DNA from: Haliclona indistincta
Lineage: Eukaryota > Porifera > Demospongiae > Haplosclerida > Chalinidae
Direction: 5' to 3'
Length of the DNA: 64,000 nt
Assembly: GCA_964017065.1 (NCBI GenBank)
Contig: OZ024787.1
Span: forward strand, 10,589,666-10,653,665
Part shown: positions 24,110 through 36,004 of the stretch, in pieces
Layout of the letters: each line of letters opens with the position of its first letter
How positions within the stretch are numbered: position 1 is the first letter of the stretch
Program-made: the position numbers and the translations under genes
Notes under the pieces: model-generated
The model's database searches: none
What the model was told of the DNA's origin: nothing
What the model saw: the letters and a program-made list of their open reading frames with translations, nothing else

Positions 24110-24917
24110 ATAGCTACATGTATTACTGATAGGCACTACGATTTATTATAGTTTATGCCGCTTGATTTTACTTATCTATACATGTAGCTACTGTGTACTG
24201 TAAGTATTAATATAAAAGGCTATTATAATAGTGCATGATTTTCGTGTTGTTTCATGTAGATTTTTACTGGATTTTTATATTAAGTTTGTCAGTGCACTAC
24301 ATAAAATAGGGTGAATAAATAATTAACCCACAAAATTTTCTTATTGAACTAATCACTATTAATAATGGATGATTATGCATGTGATCTACATACGTGTACT
24401 TCTCGTATTTTCCTTCTTCGATTCGATTTCATTATAGCAAGTACACGTATAAAATTCCACAGTTTGTCCCACATTAATTTTTACTCATGTGTGATTGTTG
24501 ATCTACTGTTCATGTGTGACCTGTGTCATAACATGCATATTTAAGAATTCATAAAAGTAATAAAGCCTAAACTGTTAACACATAATTGCTCTTGGAGACT
24601 GATCTGAAGCAGAGATTGTAGAGATCCTAGTCTTAAATTTTTGCAATCTTACTGAGTCAACCAGCTCTCTGGCGATCAGGTGAAACTTGACTGTACAAGT
24701 GCAAAGAAAGGCTCATTCCATGAGAAGAATCTCACACGCATGAAGACCAAAAGCTGATCCAGTGTATAGCTGGGCGACTGAACGCGTTCAGTGGTAACAC
24801 GGTGCATGCATGCACGCCGATAGAAACTGACGACCACGCCCTCGCAAACTTTCTTAAAAGCAGATGGTCAGTGCAAGATTTCGCATCACAGGAGTCGATT
24901 TCCTGTCGCAAACTGAG
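24110..24917. other. Spacer between E2 and C2
   Basis: No gene seen. The segment to about 24,660 is homologous to 44160-44620 at the end of the array. The last 250 bp lead into the C2 start and should contain its promoter. Confidence 0.45.
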
Positions 24918-27912
24918 ATGGCTGGATCTGACCAAGTATCAATTGTAGTTTCTGCTATCATCTTACTACTCATACCCGCTGGTAGGTACATTAACAATAA
25001 TAAATAAAATATTATCAAATTCAGAATTATCTTCATCTTAATTTGCTGTATTTCTTGCTTTGTTAATAATAGTAACAGTTACTTCTGTTCTTCTCATGCG
25101 TGCATGCAGGGTCACTGAGTCAGGGCTGTACTAGTGGGTTTATGGACAGAGACTTATTGATTGCAAGAGCTACGAAGATCGACTCAGAACAGTCTGGTGT
25201 GTCTCCTAATAGACTGACTGGAAACCGACAACGCGTGATTATTCCTGGTATGAATTTTTCCTGTTCTGGGACAATTACAAGTTTCAAGCTGGGAGTAGAT
25301 ATCAGGAACACAAATGGTGGTAATCTGACGCTCCAATTGTGGAGACCAGTGACAACATCTGGTCAACTTCAGTACCAGTTTGTTGAGTCTAGGGAGATTT
25401 TGTTAAGAGCTGGTATATTTAGTTCCAATGGGGTGAACGAGTACATTTTACCAAACCCACTTACTTTTCAAAGTGGATACATGATAGCAGTGTTTCAACC
25501 TGAAAATAGTAGAACACAACTTTTCTATTCCACTTCCAAACAAGAATCTGCTCCTGCTGGATTTGAATTAGAGGGCAATATGTCGGATGAAATCGAAGTC
25601 CCAGCAACTGGTCATGATCAGTTCAATGGATCTTTACTTCTTCGTCCAGTAATAAGTGAGAGAAAATAAATCTATTTTCCATTACAATGTAATCTTTCTG
25701 AAATAACAGATATGCCTGACAGTTGTCTAAATGGTTTCTTTAGTGACAGTGAGCTAGTAGAGCAGACAAGACTAGTGAATATCAATGCTGTGGTGAGAAG
25801 ACCAAGACAACAAATTCTCTTTCCTGATATTCGGTTCACCTGTAATGGATTCATAACCAAGTGGATAGTGGGAGCTCAAGTGAGAAACTGCTCGGAAGGA
25901 CATAGAATGCCCGAACTTCAGATATGGCGTTTGAATTCTGGTACCAGTGACACCTACACCAAGATCAACTCAAGCCGCATTACTCCAAATGAAATACAAG
26001 GCAGTCCAAATGTTCATGAATTCATTCCCTCAACTCCATTGCAGTTTAGTGATGGAGACATACTAGGAGTACACCAGCCAGAATTCATGCCCAGCCGATT
26101 TGTACTGTTTCAGCAGAGAAACACCGGTCCTGAAAACTATAATAGATTTAGATCTAATCCACAAAGTACATTTACTATTCGCCCATCTGCTAGTCGGTAT
26201 GATTATCCCCTTGTCTCTGTGGAAGGTAAAATTCTGTATGTATCTTGGTAGCTACCAGCAATATTTATATTTCTTTTCTCTTTTATAGCTTTTTCTAGTG
26301 ATACAGTTTTTCCTTCTACTACTCAAGCATTGGCTGTAATCACTTCTTCCTCAGTTGTTAACTGTACGTGCATGCAGTAGTCAAATACTGTTGTTCAATC
26401 TACACAAATCTCTTCCACATTCCAATCAGTATGGGATTCCCTTCTTCAGTGTAACCTTGTGTCATATACTGTTGTTCGATCTATGAGTCCCCTACAAATC
26501 TCTTCCACATTCCAATCAGTATATGGCATTCCCTTCTTGTAGCCTTGTTTCACTTGTACCTGGAACACCACTCAACCATAAAATTGGTACATGTAGAAGC
26601 AAGTTTATTGTACTTGCAAGCATAATTTACAGCATAGCACAAGCGATGTACATCACTATGCATGCTGATGCAGCTTATCATTGCAGGTGCCCATCAATAT
26701 TGCATGCATGATGTCGCATGTATGATGTCAGTTTACTTACTTCTATTTCATAAGCCATGCATGGGCGCTAAAATTACATACATTGGTCAATGTTTAATAG
26801 GTAAAGCTGCATTAAATGAGTACTTAGCTTTTAGCCAATTTTTATGTCGCCAGCAGCATTATAATATTATAGTAAAACCATGATGGTATTTTTGCATACA
26901 CTAGGTCAAACAGCTAGGCCAAGTGTTACCAGGAGCACACCTGGTATCACAGTGATTCCTAACACCATCTGCGGACCTACTTCTACTCTAGCATTTGGCA
27001 CAAGTTCTTCACCACTGCAGAATAACACGCATACAGCTACTATTGCTTCATCAGTCCTGGTAATTCTGCTCATTGCTACATCAGCCATTGGTGCAATACT
27101 GGTCATTTTCTTACTGTGGAAAAGACGAATTAGCCGCCAAAAGATTCAACATTCGCTTAACACTAAGCAAGTTTCAATTCAAGCAAACACCAGCAACTTT
27201 GCTTCAAATCCTCTTAATAAGCTGTGTGTTACTGTGTTTTTTGAGTGTTGTTGCATCATCTGATATGTATGCAGGGGCAGCGACTGTTATGCTGAAGAGG
27301 ATGCTGAAAAGCAAGCTGATGCTGTTACGTTGCAGGAGAATGTCGCTTACTCACAACTGCATAATTTGCCTCATAGTAATTCCAGTAAGAACAATCAGGA
27401 TAAAAATGACAGGTATATCCGTTGAATTAATAATAATACCATATATACTTCAATTGTGCTGCATTAATACAGAAAAGAAGCCTACTGTGACTACATGTAC
27501 ATTGAAGTACAGAAAATGCCGCAAGCTGTTATAGTTTTACGACAAAATGATTCCTTCTCCATTGAACCAGAAGTGCAACTACAGCAAAACGTGTCATATG
27601 CCATTTCTTCCAATAAAAACCACCAGCAGCAACAGTATGCATAGTTGATGATGTATTGTTTATCTATGTTACATTTTCCAGGATGGAAGTACAAACTGAG
27701 CTTCCTATAAGACTACATCAGAATGAAGCATACTGCACACAACGACAACAACACGAAAATGTGTATTGTGGCACTTTCTATCAGCATCAACAGCCGTATG
27801 TATATATATTGCACCACTGTAACAACTATAAAACTAATACAGGATGAATAAAATGGAAACTGAGCTGTTAAAACCAGAAAATGACTACTGCACTCAAGTA
27901 CAATTTCAGTGA
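24918..27912 (+). CDS. C2: intact two-domain tyrosine-tail receptor
   Basis: Nine exons with consistent phases: 24918-24981 (signal peptide MAGSDQVSIVVSAIILLLIPA), 25110-25655 (ectodomain 1: MNFSCSGTITSFKLG, LQLWR, FQSGYMIAVFQP), 25710-26225 (ectodomain 2: FPDIRFTCNGFITKWIVGAQ, LQIWR, FSDGDILGVHQP), 26289-26363 (stalk), 26905-27223 (stalk, membrane segment SSVLVILLIATSAIGAILVI, WKRR), then tail exons 27275-27412 (CYAEE, VAYSQL), 27473-27634 (YMYIEV, NVSYAI), 27682-27795 (EAYCTQ, NVYCGT) and 27843-27912 (DYCTQV). Tail junctions are all phase 2. Closest in plan to receptor B. Predicted surface receptor with phosphotyrosine signalling; ligand and partners unknown. Confidence 0.75.
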
Positions 27913-28189
27913 ACACTCATAACTGATTTTTCAGTGCTTTTTCATCAGCAATTGACAAATACGTGGGGTAGAAAGTAACACTATAGTCTGTTTTGTAGTT
28001 CAAGTTTACAATCATACATGTAAAAACACTGATAGGTACTGCATGTATTTAGTGTTTAGCCATTAGTATATATTGTGCTGCTCCACAGCTCACTGATGCA
28101 ATAAAGCACCAAAGGTGCAGATGCCTCGGTGCAGTAGCATGTATGCTAGCATACAATCAGCAGATGCATTACGACATCACGTATGCATG

Positions 28190-28648
28190 CAGTAGATCCA
28201 TAGAAGCATCAAACAGTACCATGGAAGCATGCAATGCAAGCTGCAGTAGAAGTGACCAGCAGATCCATGCATGGAACATGCAGGCAAGCAGCAGATCACA
28301 GCAACAGTGCTATGGAAGTGCAGGCTAGTGGCAGCTATCAGTTCAGCAGCAGCAGATCATAGTGACAGTGCTATGGAAGCGCAGGCTATAGTAGCAGCTA
28401 TTCAGCAGCAGTGCTATAGCGACAGTGTTATGGGAGCGCAGGCTAGTGGCAGCTATTCAGCAGCAGCAGATCATAGCAACAGTGCTATGGAAGCACAGGC
28501 TGGTGGCAGCTATCCATCAGCAGCAGCAGGCAAGCAGCAGATCATAGCAACAGTGCTATGGAAGCGCAGGCTATAGTGGCAGCCATCCAGCAGCAGCAGC
28601 AGCAGATCATAGCAACAGTGCTATGGAAGCACAGGCCAGTGGCAGCTA

Positions 28649-28686
<38 letters not shown>

Positions 28687-28765
28687 GCAAACAGCAGATC
28701 ATAGCAACGGTTCTATGGAAGCGCAGGCTAGTGGCAGCTATCCAGCAGGCAGCAGCTGTACAAGC
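28190..28765 (+). repeat. CAG-rich minisatellite, unit 2
   Basis: Same repeat as 14450-14890, with more units and a longer pure CAG run near 28650-28683. Unit number and CAG length differ from unit 1, so the array has changed since the unit duplicated. It reads as low-complexity peptide but no gene structure supports coding. Confidence 0.8.
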
Positions 28766-29442
28766 TGTTGTACAAAAGTTGAATTGAAGCATAATGTAGC
28801 TGGGCGTGACTGTAACTGCTCTGCTCGCTCCGGCTCACCTGTCGAGAACTAAAACACGCTTTCGCTCGCTAGTTTCACTGTTACCTACGGAGTCGCGCGA
28901 GCTGTACTATCACAGATCAAGCCTTCAAGTTGCACTGTAGCCGTCTGTAGACAGTTTTGTCTATAAAGTAGGCCAGAGCGCTCAAAACGGCTGTTTAGGT
29001 TAGCAAATCACGCCATAACTTCAAAACAAAGGCTTTAATAGCAAATCTGTCAAATTTGATTTTCATAAACTATTGAGATCTACCTGTATTGCAAGTTTCA
29101 GCACTTAGTAGCAAGCGGTTGCTGAGATACGCATACCCCACTGAGGGCTGTTGTTTCAAGAGTATTCACATGAATACATCAAGCGTTGATTATGAATATC
29201 ATTATAATGATGCAGAATGACGTAGTGGGTGGTGGGTAACCGGGGTAAACTGAAAAATCCGCTTCTGGTCTGAAATTTCCGACGCTGGAACCCCCTGGTT
29301 GGATGAATGAATTATTGATGTCAGTCTTACCATACATGGATGATGTAGTAGAGAACACGTGCAAAAATTCACATGACCGTCAATGCATGATAATCACTGG
29401 GCGATCAGCTGCGCCAAGCTGCATTTGACCAAGTGAACAGAA

Positions 29443-30147
29443 ATGAAGCTGTTAGTCGTTCTTGCCTTGGTAGCAACACTTTCGCTAATTGACGCCAAGC
29501 CCCGGCCGGATTCATTGGTAGTAGACTTTCAACGATCGCAAGCATCACGCCGAGTCTCAGATTATGTAAAAGAGTGCGAAGACGGTAAGCTAACCTACAG
29601 TACACTGCACGTACTTTTTTGGTGTAATACATAGCAATGTTATGAACACGCAGGACAAGACTACCCTGTCAAGGTAATCAACTTCGCTGTATCCCCGGAC
29701 CCTCCTAAAATAAATCAAAAAGTCTCTCCCACCATAACATATTCTTCAAGTAATGTCGCCATCGCACGTGCATGCTATGATTCTTAACACATATACAGGT
29801 GAAGAAGTGACTGATGGACTAGTTGAAACAGCTTTGGAGTATAAAACAACGATTTTGGGCATTCCTGTCACCGTTCCAGTTGATCTTTGGAATGGCAAGA
29901 CCCTAGAAGAAGTCTTAAAAGAGTTTGGTTTTCAGGGTCCAATAGAAAAAACTGATGGAAAGACTACTAGTTCCGAGTTTGAACTACCATCAATAGTAAT
30001 TAATTCGGTAATTGGTTAGTGCATGGTAATTATTACACATGTATAAATTAATTTTTACAGGGAACTTTGAAAGGGACTGTCAGAGCTAAGGACCAGGACG
30101 GTGTTGAGGCACTGTGTGTAACAGTTAATCTTCCTATCGAAAAATAA
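29443..30147 (+). CDS. ML2: secreted ML-domain lipid-binding protein
   Basis: Second copy of the ML gene. Exons are 29443-29584, 29654-29749, 29799-30007 and 30061-30147, all with GT/AG junctions. It differs from ML1 by one Asp codon less at the end of exon 1, K-A to E-E and V to L near the start of exon 3, and N to K in VLKEFGF. All conserved features (signal peptide, paired Cys, SPDPPK, GTVRAKDQDG) are kept, so both copies appear functional. Likely binds a lipid in the extracellular or lysosomal space, as NPC2 and MD-2 relatives do; whether it works with the neighbouring receptors is conjecture. Confidence 0.72.
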
Positions 30148-30801
30148 TGATTATACGATTGCTAGCTGCACCTGAACTGTCTATGCAATCACAGTAATAA
30201 AACGGTTTCAGTGTGAACGCGACGAATGCATTGAATTCGGTTATCGGCCAGTGATTGGCAATAAATTAATGGCATTACATTAAATGACATTACTTTTAAC
30301 ACATTAATTTATTGTTGACAATCATTTTAATGTGGGATATAGAAATGGTACAGAAGGTGATCAGAGACAAAGCTAGTGATGCCGATACTGATGATTCTGA
30401 TGAGGAGTGAGGACTGAGGAGTATTTTGTGACCCCAGTGACACTCTATCTCTATGTTGTTATACTCTAATACTCTATCTCTGTGATACTTTATAATCCTT
30501 TATAATTATAAGGTATAACATGCGTGTGTATGTGCACTATGCGTTATTATGCGCTCGTGGTACATTATAATGAATAATGATCATTAATTTATTGTTTTGA
30601 TATTCGTAGACAACAATAATATCCAATATTATTGTTCCAATCACTGGTCTAGTGTGAAAGGACAATACATGGAGTGGTATCCCATTGGGTAACCCGGTAA
30701 CGAGTCGGCATGATTAGTCTTGTGACGAGTCCGGCAGTGGTTCGAATCTGATCTGTACCCAACTCCCGTGCGAAACAAGTGCTAGTTGAACCTGTTTAAA
30801 A
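30148..30801. other. Spacer between ML2 and inverted-repeat element
   Basis: Duplicate of 16274-16975 with small indels (a stretch around the ML1 3' end, about 16310-16377, is missing here). No gene seen. Confidence 0.45.
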
Positions 30802-31387
30802 GGTGCTCGGTCATTATTAATATACATCAGGCGGTCAGTACTTGTGAATATCATTATGCGGTTGTGAATATCGGCACGTGGTTGTGAATATCATTTCGCG
30901 CTTTGTAGTATGCTGTACTTCGTGTACGTGCTGGGAAAGCACAAAACAGTATAAAACTCGGGCATGAAGCGTTTGACTACGCTTATACGGTGCAAAGATG
31001 GTAAGCTACACGTGGCCAACACTGTAACGGAGAGTTTTTTCGAATTGCGTATTCAACAGCCAAGATAAGTTACGTAAGTACTGTTTGTCGCTGCTTTACT
31101 GCCAAAAGCTCTCCGTTATTGGATTCCTCGTATCAAGATAGCCACAGAAACGTGGTTTCAGCAACCTGGCATGCCCCGCTAAAAAGTCTTTCAGACAAAT
31201 AGGCGTGGTTTTTGTCGCACCTCTGGCGGTCCTTTCCGGTAAGCTGTCTCGCTAAAACTTGGTATACAAGCAGTACTTCCGGTCGTGTTGTTATGCAGCT
31301 AGCGATGCGTTCGTAGCTGCTTTACATCTGGAAATCTGGCCCATAGCAACAGCGCCGCCTCATGAATATTAATAATGACCGAGCACC
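30802..31387. mobile_element. MITE with 33-bp terminal inverted repeats, unit 2
   Basis: Copy of the 16976-17562 element at the orthologous place in unit 2; ends start GGTGCTCGGTCATTATTAAT. It carries only scattered substitutions, a useful yardstick for the age of the unit duplication. Confidence 0.75.
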
Positions 31388-31437
31388 CTAGATAATTTTT
31401 ATGCCTCGGTGGGCGGAGCCACGAGGCATACCGTAAA

Positions 31438-33210
31438 GCATAGATATTAGAGCCCAGAGGGATTGGAAACGCGTAGTATCCGCTGACTAATCCGTGCCTC
31501 GGTTAGTCCGTATTTTTCCGTAAATGTATGACACCAAAAGACGCTATGACTGCTACTACGAGTGCTAGTGACGCTACTAAGACCGCTGCTGACGCTTGCT
31601 TCATGGAAACTTGTTTGCAGTCAGTCGCGGACGGCAAAGAGCTACAGTACATTCAAAGCGCACCACTAACTAGCCCAAAATTGATTATTCTATCCAGTAC
31701 TACGAAGTAGCTATCACGAATTGGACTCGACTGATTGCAGCAAGAGCTCACTCAACTGGTGGTCAAAAGCACTCTGTCCTGCGAGTCTCTTTTTTAAATG
31801 AAAGAATGGTGCGTTTGGGCAGTATCTCTTGAAGATGAGACTTCTAAAGCACTACTTGTCAAGATCATTGAACTCTGGCTCACTATCCGTGGATCATTTT
31901 TCCACTGCTGCATGGGGCTTATGTCAAATAATTATTATTGTGTGTCTCATTGCACCTGTATTATAATTATTGTGAATCAAGATTGCTGCTATACACTATT
32001 GTTGACAGTTTTCTTCTTGCATGCATGGCCTTTTGGGAGAGGTGTCTCATCAACAGTAATCTCTTTTGTGTTGCACCCTCGCTTGCAATTTCCTCTCACA
32101 GCTCTAACAGCAACAGAGCCTTGCACTCGCAAGGATTAAGTGCCATACTGAAAACTGCTAACAGTTGGATTGTCAGAATAGCCACCTCTGATCCTCAAGT
32201 TTGCCAAAAAAAACTTTCTAGGGGATCCTGGCATAGCTTCTCTCTAAGAAAATATTTGACAACATCTTGCTTTAGGAGATACTTATTTAACTCAACAAAT
32301 GATTTCACTGCAGGTAGAAAATTAAAGAACAGTCATGACATTGCACGTACCCGAAGTAAATTTATTGATCACCTGTGATTCTAAGACCTAGCAGGATTTC
32401 CTGGCTTATAATAACACCTGACCTTCTCATCGTCACTTGTCTGAAGTAGTTTCAGAAGTAGCCATGCAGGCTAGCATGCACGAACAAGCTGCATATTGAT
32501 GTGTATTATAATAATTGTAACACTTTTTACTTAATATGTGCACCTTTCTTTGTTTACTAGGCCTTCCTGGGGTAGACTTCCTCTGATGGTAGCATGTCTT
32601 TTTCTTAGAAATTGAAATTCAGCCCCATGCTCTACAACGCATTTTTAATAAAACAGTAAAGATAGCAGTATATAAACTACCCAGTGCTTTTCTCTATACT
32701 TTGTACTATGTCTAGGTTGTTATGAATAGTGTTCTACATTAGTGTTGCTTTATTGAAAATTTAAGTAAAAGAACCACTGAAAACGCACGTTTTGCTCATT
32801 AGCCCAATCACATAGCAAAATATTTTGAAAATTATATTGCTATGCCATGCTCCAGCATTTCCTAAGTCAATATGAATATCAAAAATTCAATCTGAAGGCA
32901 CAGGCTTGTTGTGAAAATGTAATAACAACTTTTTAATTCTTTTCCAAACATTCAATTGTAACTCACAGATTTAAACGAGAGTTGGTCCACTTTATTTCCA
33001 GTCAATTTGATGAATGATTATACTTGAAACAACTTTGTAACAAGAAAGATCCCCTTTTGCTGTTAGCGCTACTATAGACGGCTTTTTTGCAGTGAAGTCG
33101 TACGAGCTGTCTCGGTCTGAAAGCGAGGCACGAATACGACGCGGAAGTGACGTCGCGTTGTATTATTGCATTTAGGCGTTTCCAATCCCCTCCCCCTCTA
33201 ATATCTATGC
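31438..33210. mobile_element. 1.77-kb terminal-inverted-repeat transposon
   Basis: The ends are perfect inverted repeats of GCATAGATATTAGAG, extended imperfectly to about 40 bp (GGGATTGGAAACGC). It is flanked by GTAAA on both sides (31433-31437 and 33211-33215). The unoccupied form of this site (actgtaaagtcaggg) is present at 43399-43413 next to the same palindromic repeat, which fixes the boundaries. The interior has two modest plus-strand ORFs (31798-32139 and 31938-32378) without recognisable transposase motifs, so it is probably non-autonomous or decayed. Superfamily not assigned. Confidence 0.8.
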
Positions 33211-33516
33211 GTAAAGTCAGGGTACGACAAGCTAATTTTAATATGACGTATTGCTGACATACGACACGCCCACTAACGAATAATAATATGCAGGAATGTA
33301 TGGAATGTATGCTTTGGACAGTTTGCCATCGCGCTATAGTACATGATATCGAGCTCAAGTGTGCATTGTTTACACTCCAGATCAAGGCAAGTAATATTCC
33401 AGAACAATCTACTGAAAATAGCTGAAACAAGTTTTACAGCATTTGTGCGTATTGCAGCCAGAGTTTGTGCGCCACAGCCGAAATTTCTAAATTGAATAAT
33501 TTCTTCATCTCTGCAG

Positions 33517-34335
33517 CAGTGTCAGTCTTTATGAAAGGATTGATGAATGTGAAATTGCCGGCCAAGAAGCTGATAATGTGTTACAGCAGCCCGAGATTCC
33601 TGCCCACAGCTGTACACAATTACATCTACAGCAAAATGTGTCCTACATCACTTCAGTTGATTATGAAAATGTCAACACTAAAAGTCAAGCTGAGTATGTG
33701 CATTACAATTAAAAAATACGAATGAGTATGCATGTATACATGGTAATTTTTTTATTATCTGTATGTTCTGACTACTGCATGTCCAGAGATGAAGCCTGTA
33801 TCTATGCTGAAGTACAGGATACACAAGGTGATGTGGATGTGATGCTACAACAGAATGATGCATACAGTACACAAGTGCTGCAGCTAAAGCATAATGTGTG
33901 CTACGAATCATTCTCTGGTGAAACTTTCCAACCGCAACAGTATGAAAGTGACGACACTCGGAAATCAGCTGAGTTTGTACATTTGGTTATCTTATCTGTT
34001 TTTGACTGCTGTGTACTGTTCAGAACTGAGGTCTGTAGCTATGCGGCTCATGAAGAAAACAGTAGTCAAGATGATGTAGATGTGATGTTACAGCAGAATG
34101 ATGCATATAGTACACAAACTGTGAGGCTGCAGCCAAATTTGTGCTACAACTCTTTCTCTGGTGAAAATTTCCAACAACAACGGTACAATTATATCAGTAA
34201 TACTGTAAATTTGCATTTGTTGGTTCTTGTCACAGGATGAATGGATATGAACTAGAAACTGATTCTCTGGCTATAGTGCTACAACAGAACGATGCCTACT
34301 GTACACAAGCACAGCTTCATCAGTTTCAGCATTGA
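33517..34335 (+). CDS. Orphan tyrosine-tail exon cluster, unit 3 (partial gene)
   Basis: Four readable tail exons without ectodomain or membrane exon. Exon a starts at 33517 (LYERI, NVSYIT, DYENV, EYVHY). Exon b starts near 33789 (IYAEV, DAYSTQ, NVCYES). An extra exon starts near 34024 (TEVCSYAAH, DAYSTQ, NLCYNS). The last exon runs from about 34236 to the stop at 34335 (YELET, DAYCTQ). All are bounded by phase-2 junctions and none has a stop, unlike the unit 2 cluster. The extra exon shows recent duplication of a module. It could be the 3' end of a receptor whose 5' half was lost, or alternative tail exons. Labelled CDS because the frames are open; expression is unproven. Confidence 0.5.
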
Positions 34336-34530
34336 TTTCTCTGATAACCAACAATAACTATAGTACTGTCCTGATGCACTGTAAATAAAAAACACATCTT
34401 ATTTCTATGGACACTCATTTCACTCGCACGAGCCTGAGCGAGCTCATATTGATCAAAAACAGAGCACCCCCGCGAATTATTTGTGATCCACGAGCGAGAG
34501 ACGCGGCAAGAATATCTCGCGATTTCAAAT

Positions 34531-34872
34531 ATGAAGTTAAGCAGTCTCTTCTTGGTGTGCGCGGTTCTTCAGTCTATTTTACAGCAAAGGTGAGACTTGG
34601 ATACTGAATAAATAATATTAGACAAGACTAGTGGGAAGTTGTAAAATGTACTTGCAGTCCAAGGCTGTATCAGTGGGTTTATGGAGCTGAAACTACTCAA
34701 GAAAAGAGCAGAGAAGATTCCTGGAGGAGGCAATGCAGGCAAAGGAACTGGAGGTAGTCTGGATGATGAGTTCAGATTGCTTCTTCAGTTCAAATTGCTT
34801 CTTGAAACTAACCAGATCGAACTGATTTCTTTTTTTAAGTCTGCAAAATTTCGTATTGCACTCAAGACTTAG
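34531..34872 (+). CDS. F3: small secreted ORF of unknown function
   Basis: Third copy of F: exon 1 is 34531-34589, exon 2 is 34674-34872. The protein is predicted to be the same as F2, with a signal-like N-terminus followed by SGFMELKLLKKRAEKIPGGG and a Leu-rich end. Two copies with open frames weakly favour selection or very recent duplication. Confidence 0.45.
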
Positions 34873-34900
34873 GTCCTGTTAAAATGTATTCATTGCAATT

Positions 34901-35136
34901 GAAGGGCTCCGGTAAAAAACGGCACTAAAACGTTTTTCACCAATCTTCAGTTTATATGCATTAGCAGACTGCATCAATGCTTGAAGAACCCCTAGTACAA
35001 TTAATAGTGTTCACCGATCAGCGCTTTGTCACATACGCATAGAATTGCATCGGCACGGTGACAATCCGAACTTCCAGCTTCGTTTTCTCGCAATATACGG
35101 AAAACGTTTAATTGCCGTTTTTCACCGGAGCCCTTC
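34901..35136. mobile_element. 236-bp MITE with AATT target duplication
   Basis: Ends are inverted repeats of GAAGGGCTCCGGT followed by AAAAACGGCA-like sequence. AATT flanks both sides (34897-34900 and 35137-35140). Unit 1 (about 467-490) and unit 2 (about 19079-19100) have the empty site attgcaattttgtgtgg, so insertion happened after unit 3 separated. Confidence 0.85.
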
Positions 35137-35441
35137 AATTTTGTGTGGTGACAAATCCGGCTATAATTATGATAATTATATGATACTAGCTGGATTTTTC
35201 ACCACACAAAATTCCTGATAATAATTATGTTTGCATTGTAATTATTATGATAGTCACTGCATGCATAGTAGCCGCTTTGTATGCTTTTCGGCATTAAAAA
35301 TATTGACTGCCGAATACCTGAGGCACTGTAGCTGTATGTTCATGATCATTCTTGTTTTATCTCTTCTCGCATTACTTTATGACTAGCAGTTTTTTTGTTT
35401 TTGTGATTACATGTAGAAGTCAGACAGGAATCATTTATGTT

Positions 35442-35522
35442 TGCATTGATGCAGTCTGCTAATGCATATAAACTGAAGATTGGTGAAAAACGTTTTAGTG
35501 CCGTTTTTTACCGGAGCCCTTC
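35442..35522. mobile_element. Half copy of the 236-bp MITE
   Basis: About 80 bp matching, in inverted orientation, the left end of the MITE at 34901-35136 (from gcattgatgcagtctgctaa to the terminal gagcccttc). The other end is missing and about 45 bp of the unit sequence seen at 19380-19425 is replaced, suggesting an abortive insertion or deletion. Confidence 0.7.
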
Positions 35523-35860
35523 AATTGCAATGTACTATCCCATGGTGTGAAGCTGAAAGACCATACTGGGATCAAGCAAAACACATTCCACTATCATTTC
35601 TTGCAGGCATCCCGCTACTTCTAAATGGCCTATAAGTTTGAGAGCATTGTTGAAATGCTTGCTGCATCTGATATGGAGGTCTTAGATAGAGAAAGAGACA
35701 GTAACGAACTGTAGGAGAAGCTAAAACACAGTTAATAATGTGACATCATTACATCGTTATCAGTGTACATCATGCAGTGGTGTTTGCTCAAAGGGCGATT
35801 AATTAGCAGCTAGCTCCTACTACGTAGGCGAGGCTCAGAAGTAGATTAGTCCCAGAGGCG

Positions 35861-35941
35861 ATGACGGCTAGATTCGTTCTGAGCGTTTTACTGTTGGCGT
35901 ATGTATCAACAAGCCAGCAGTTATCCAACGAAGGTAAGGCT

Positions 35942-36004
<63 letters not shown>

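Noticed and set aside
28190..28765. CRISPR-like repeat array
   Set aside because: Units are contiguous and variable without unique spacers, and the DNA is eukaryotic.
31798..32378. Transposase in the 1.77-kb element
   Set aside because: The overlapping ORFs show no catalytic or DNA-binding motif that I can recognise.
33002..33430. 142-codon minus-strand ORF
   Set aside because: It spans the end of a transposon and unit flank; no family pattern.
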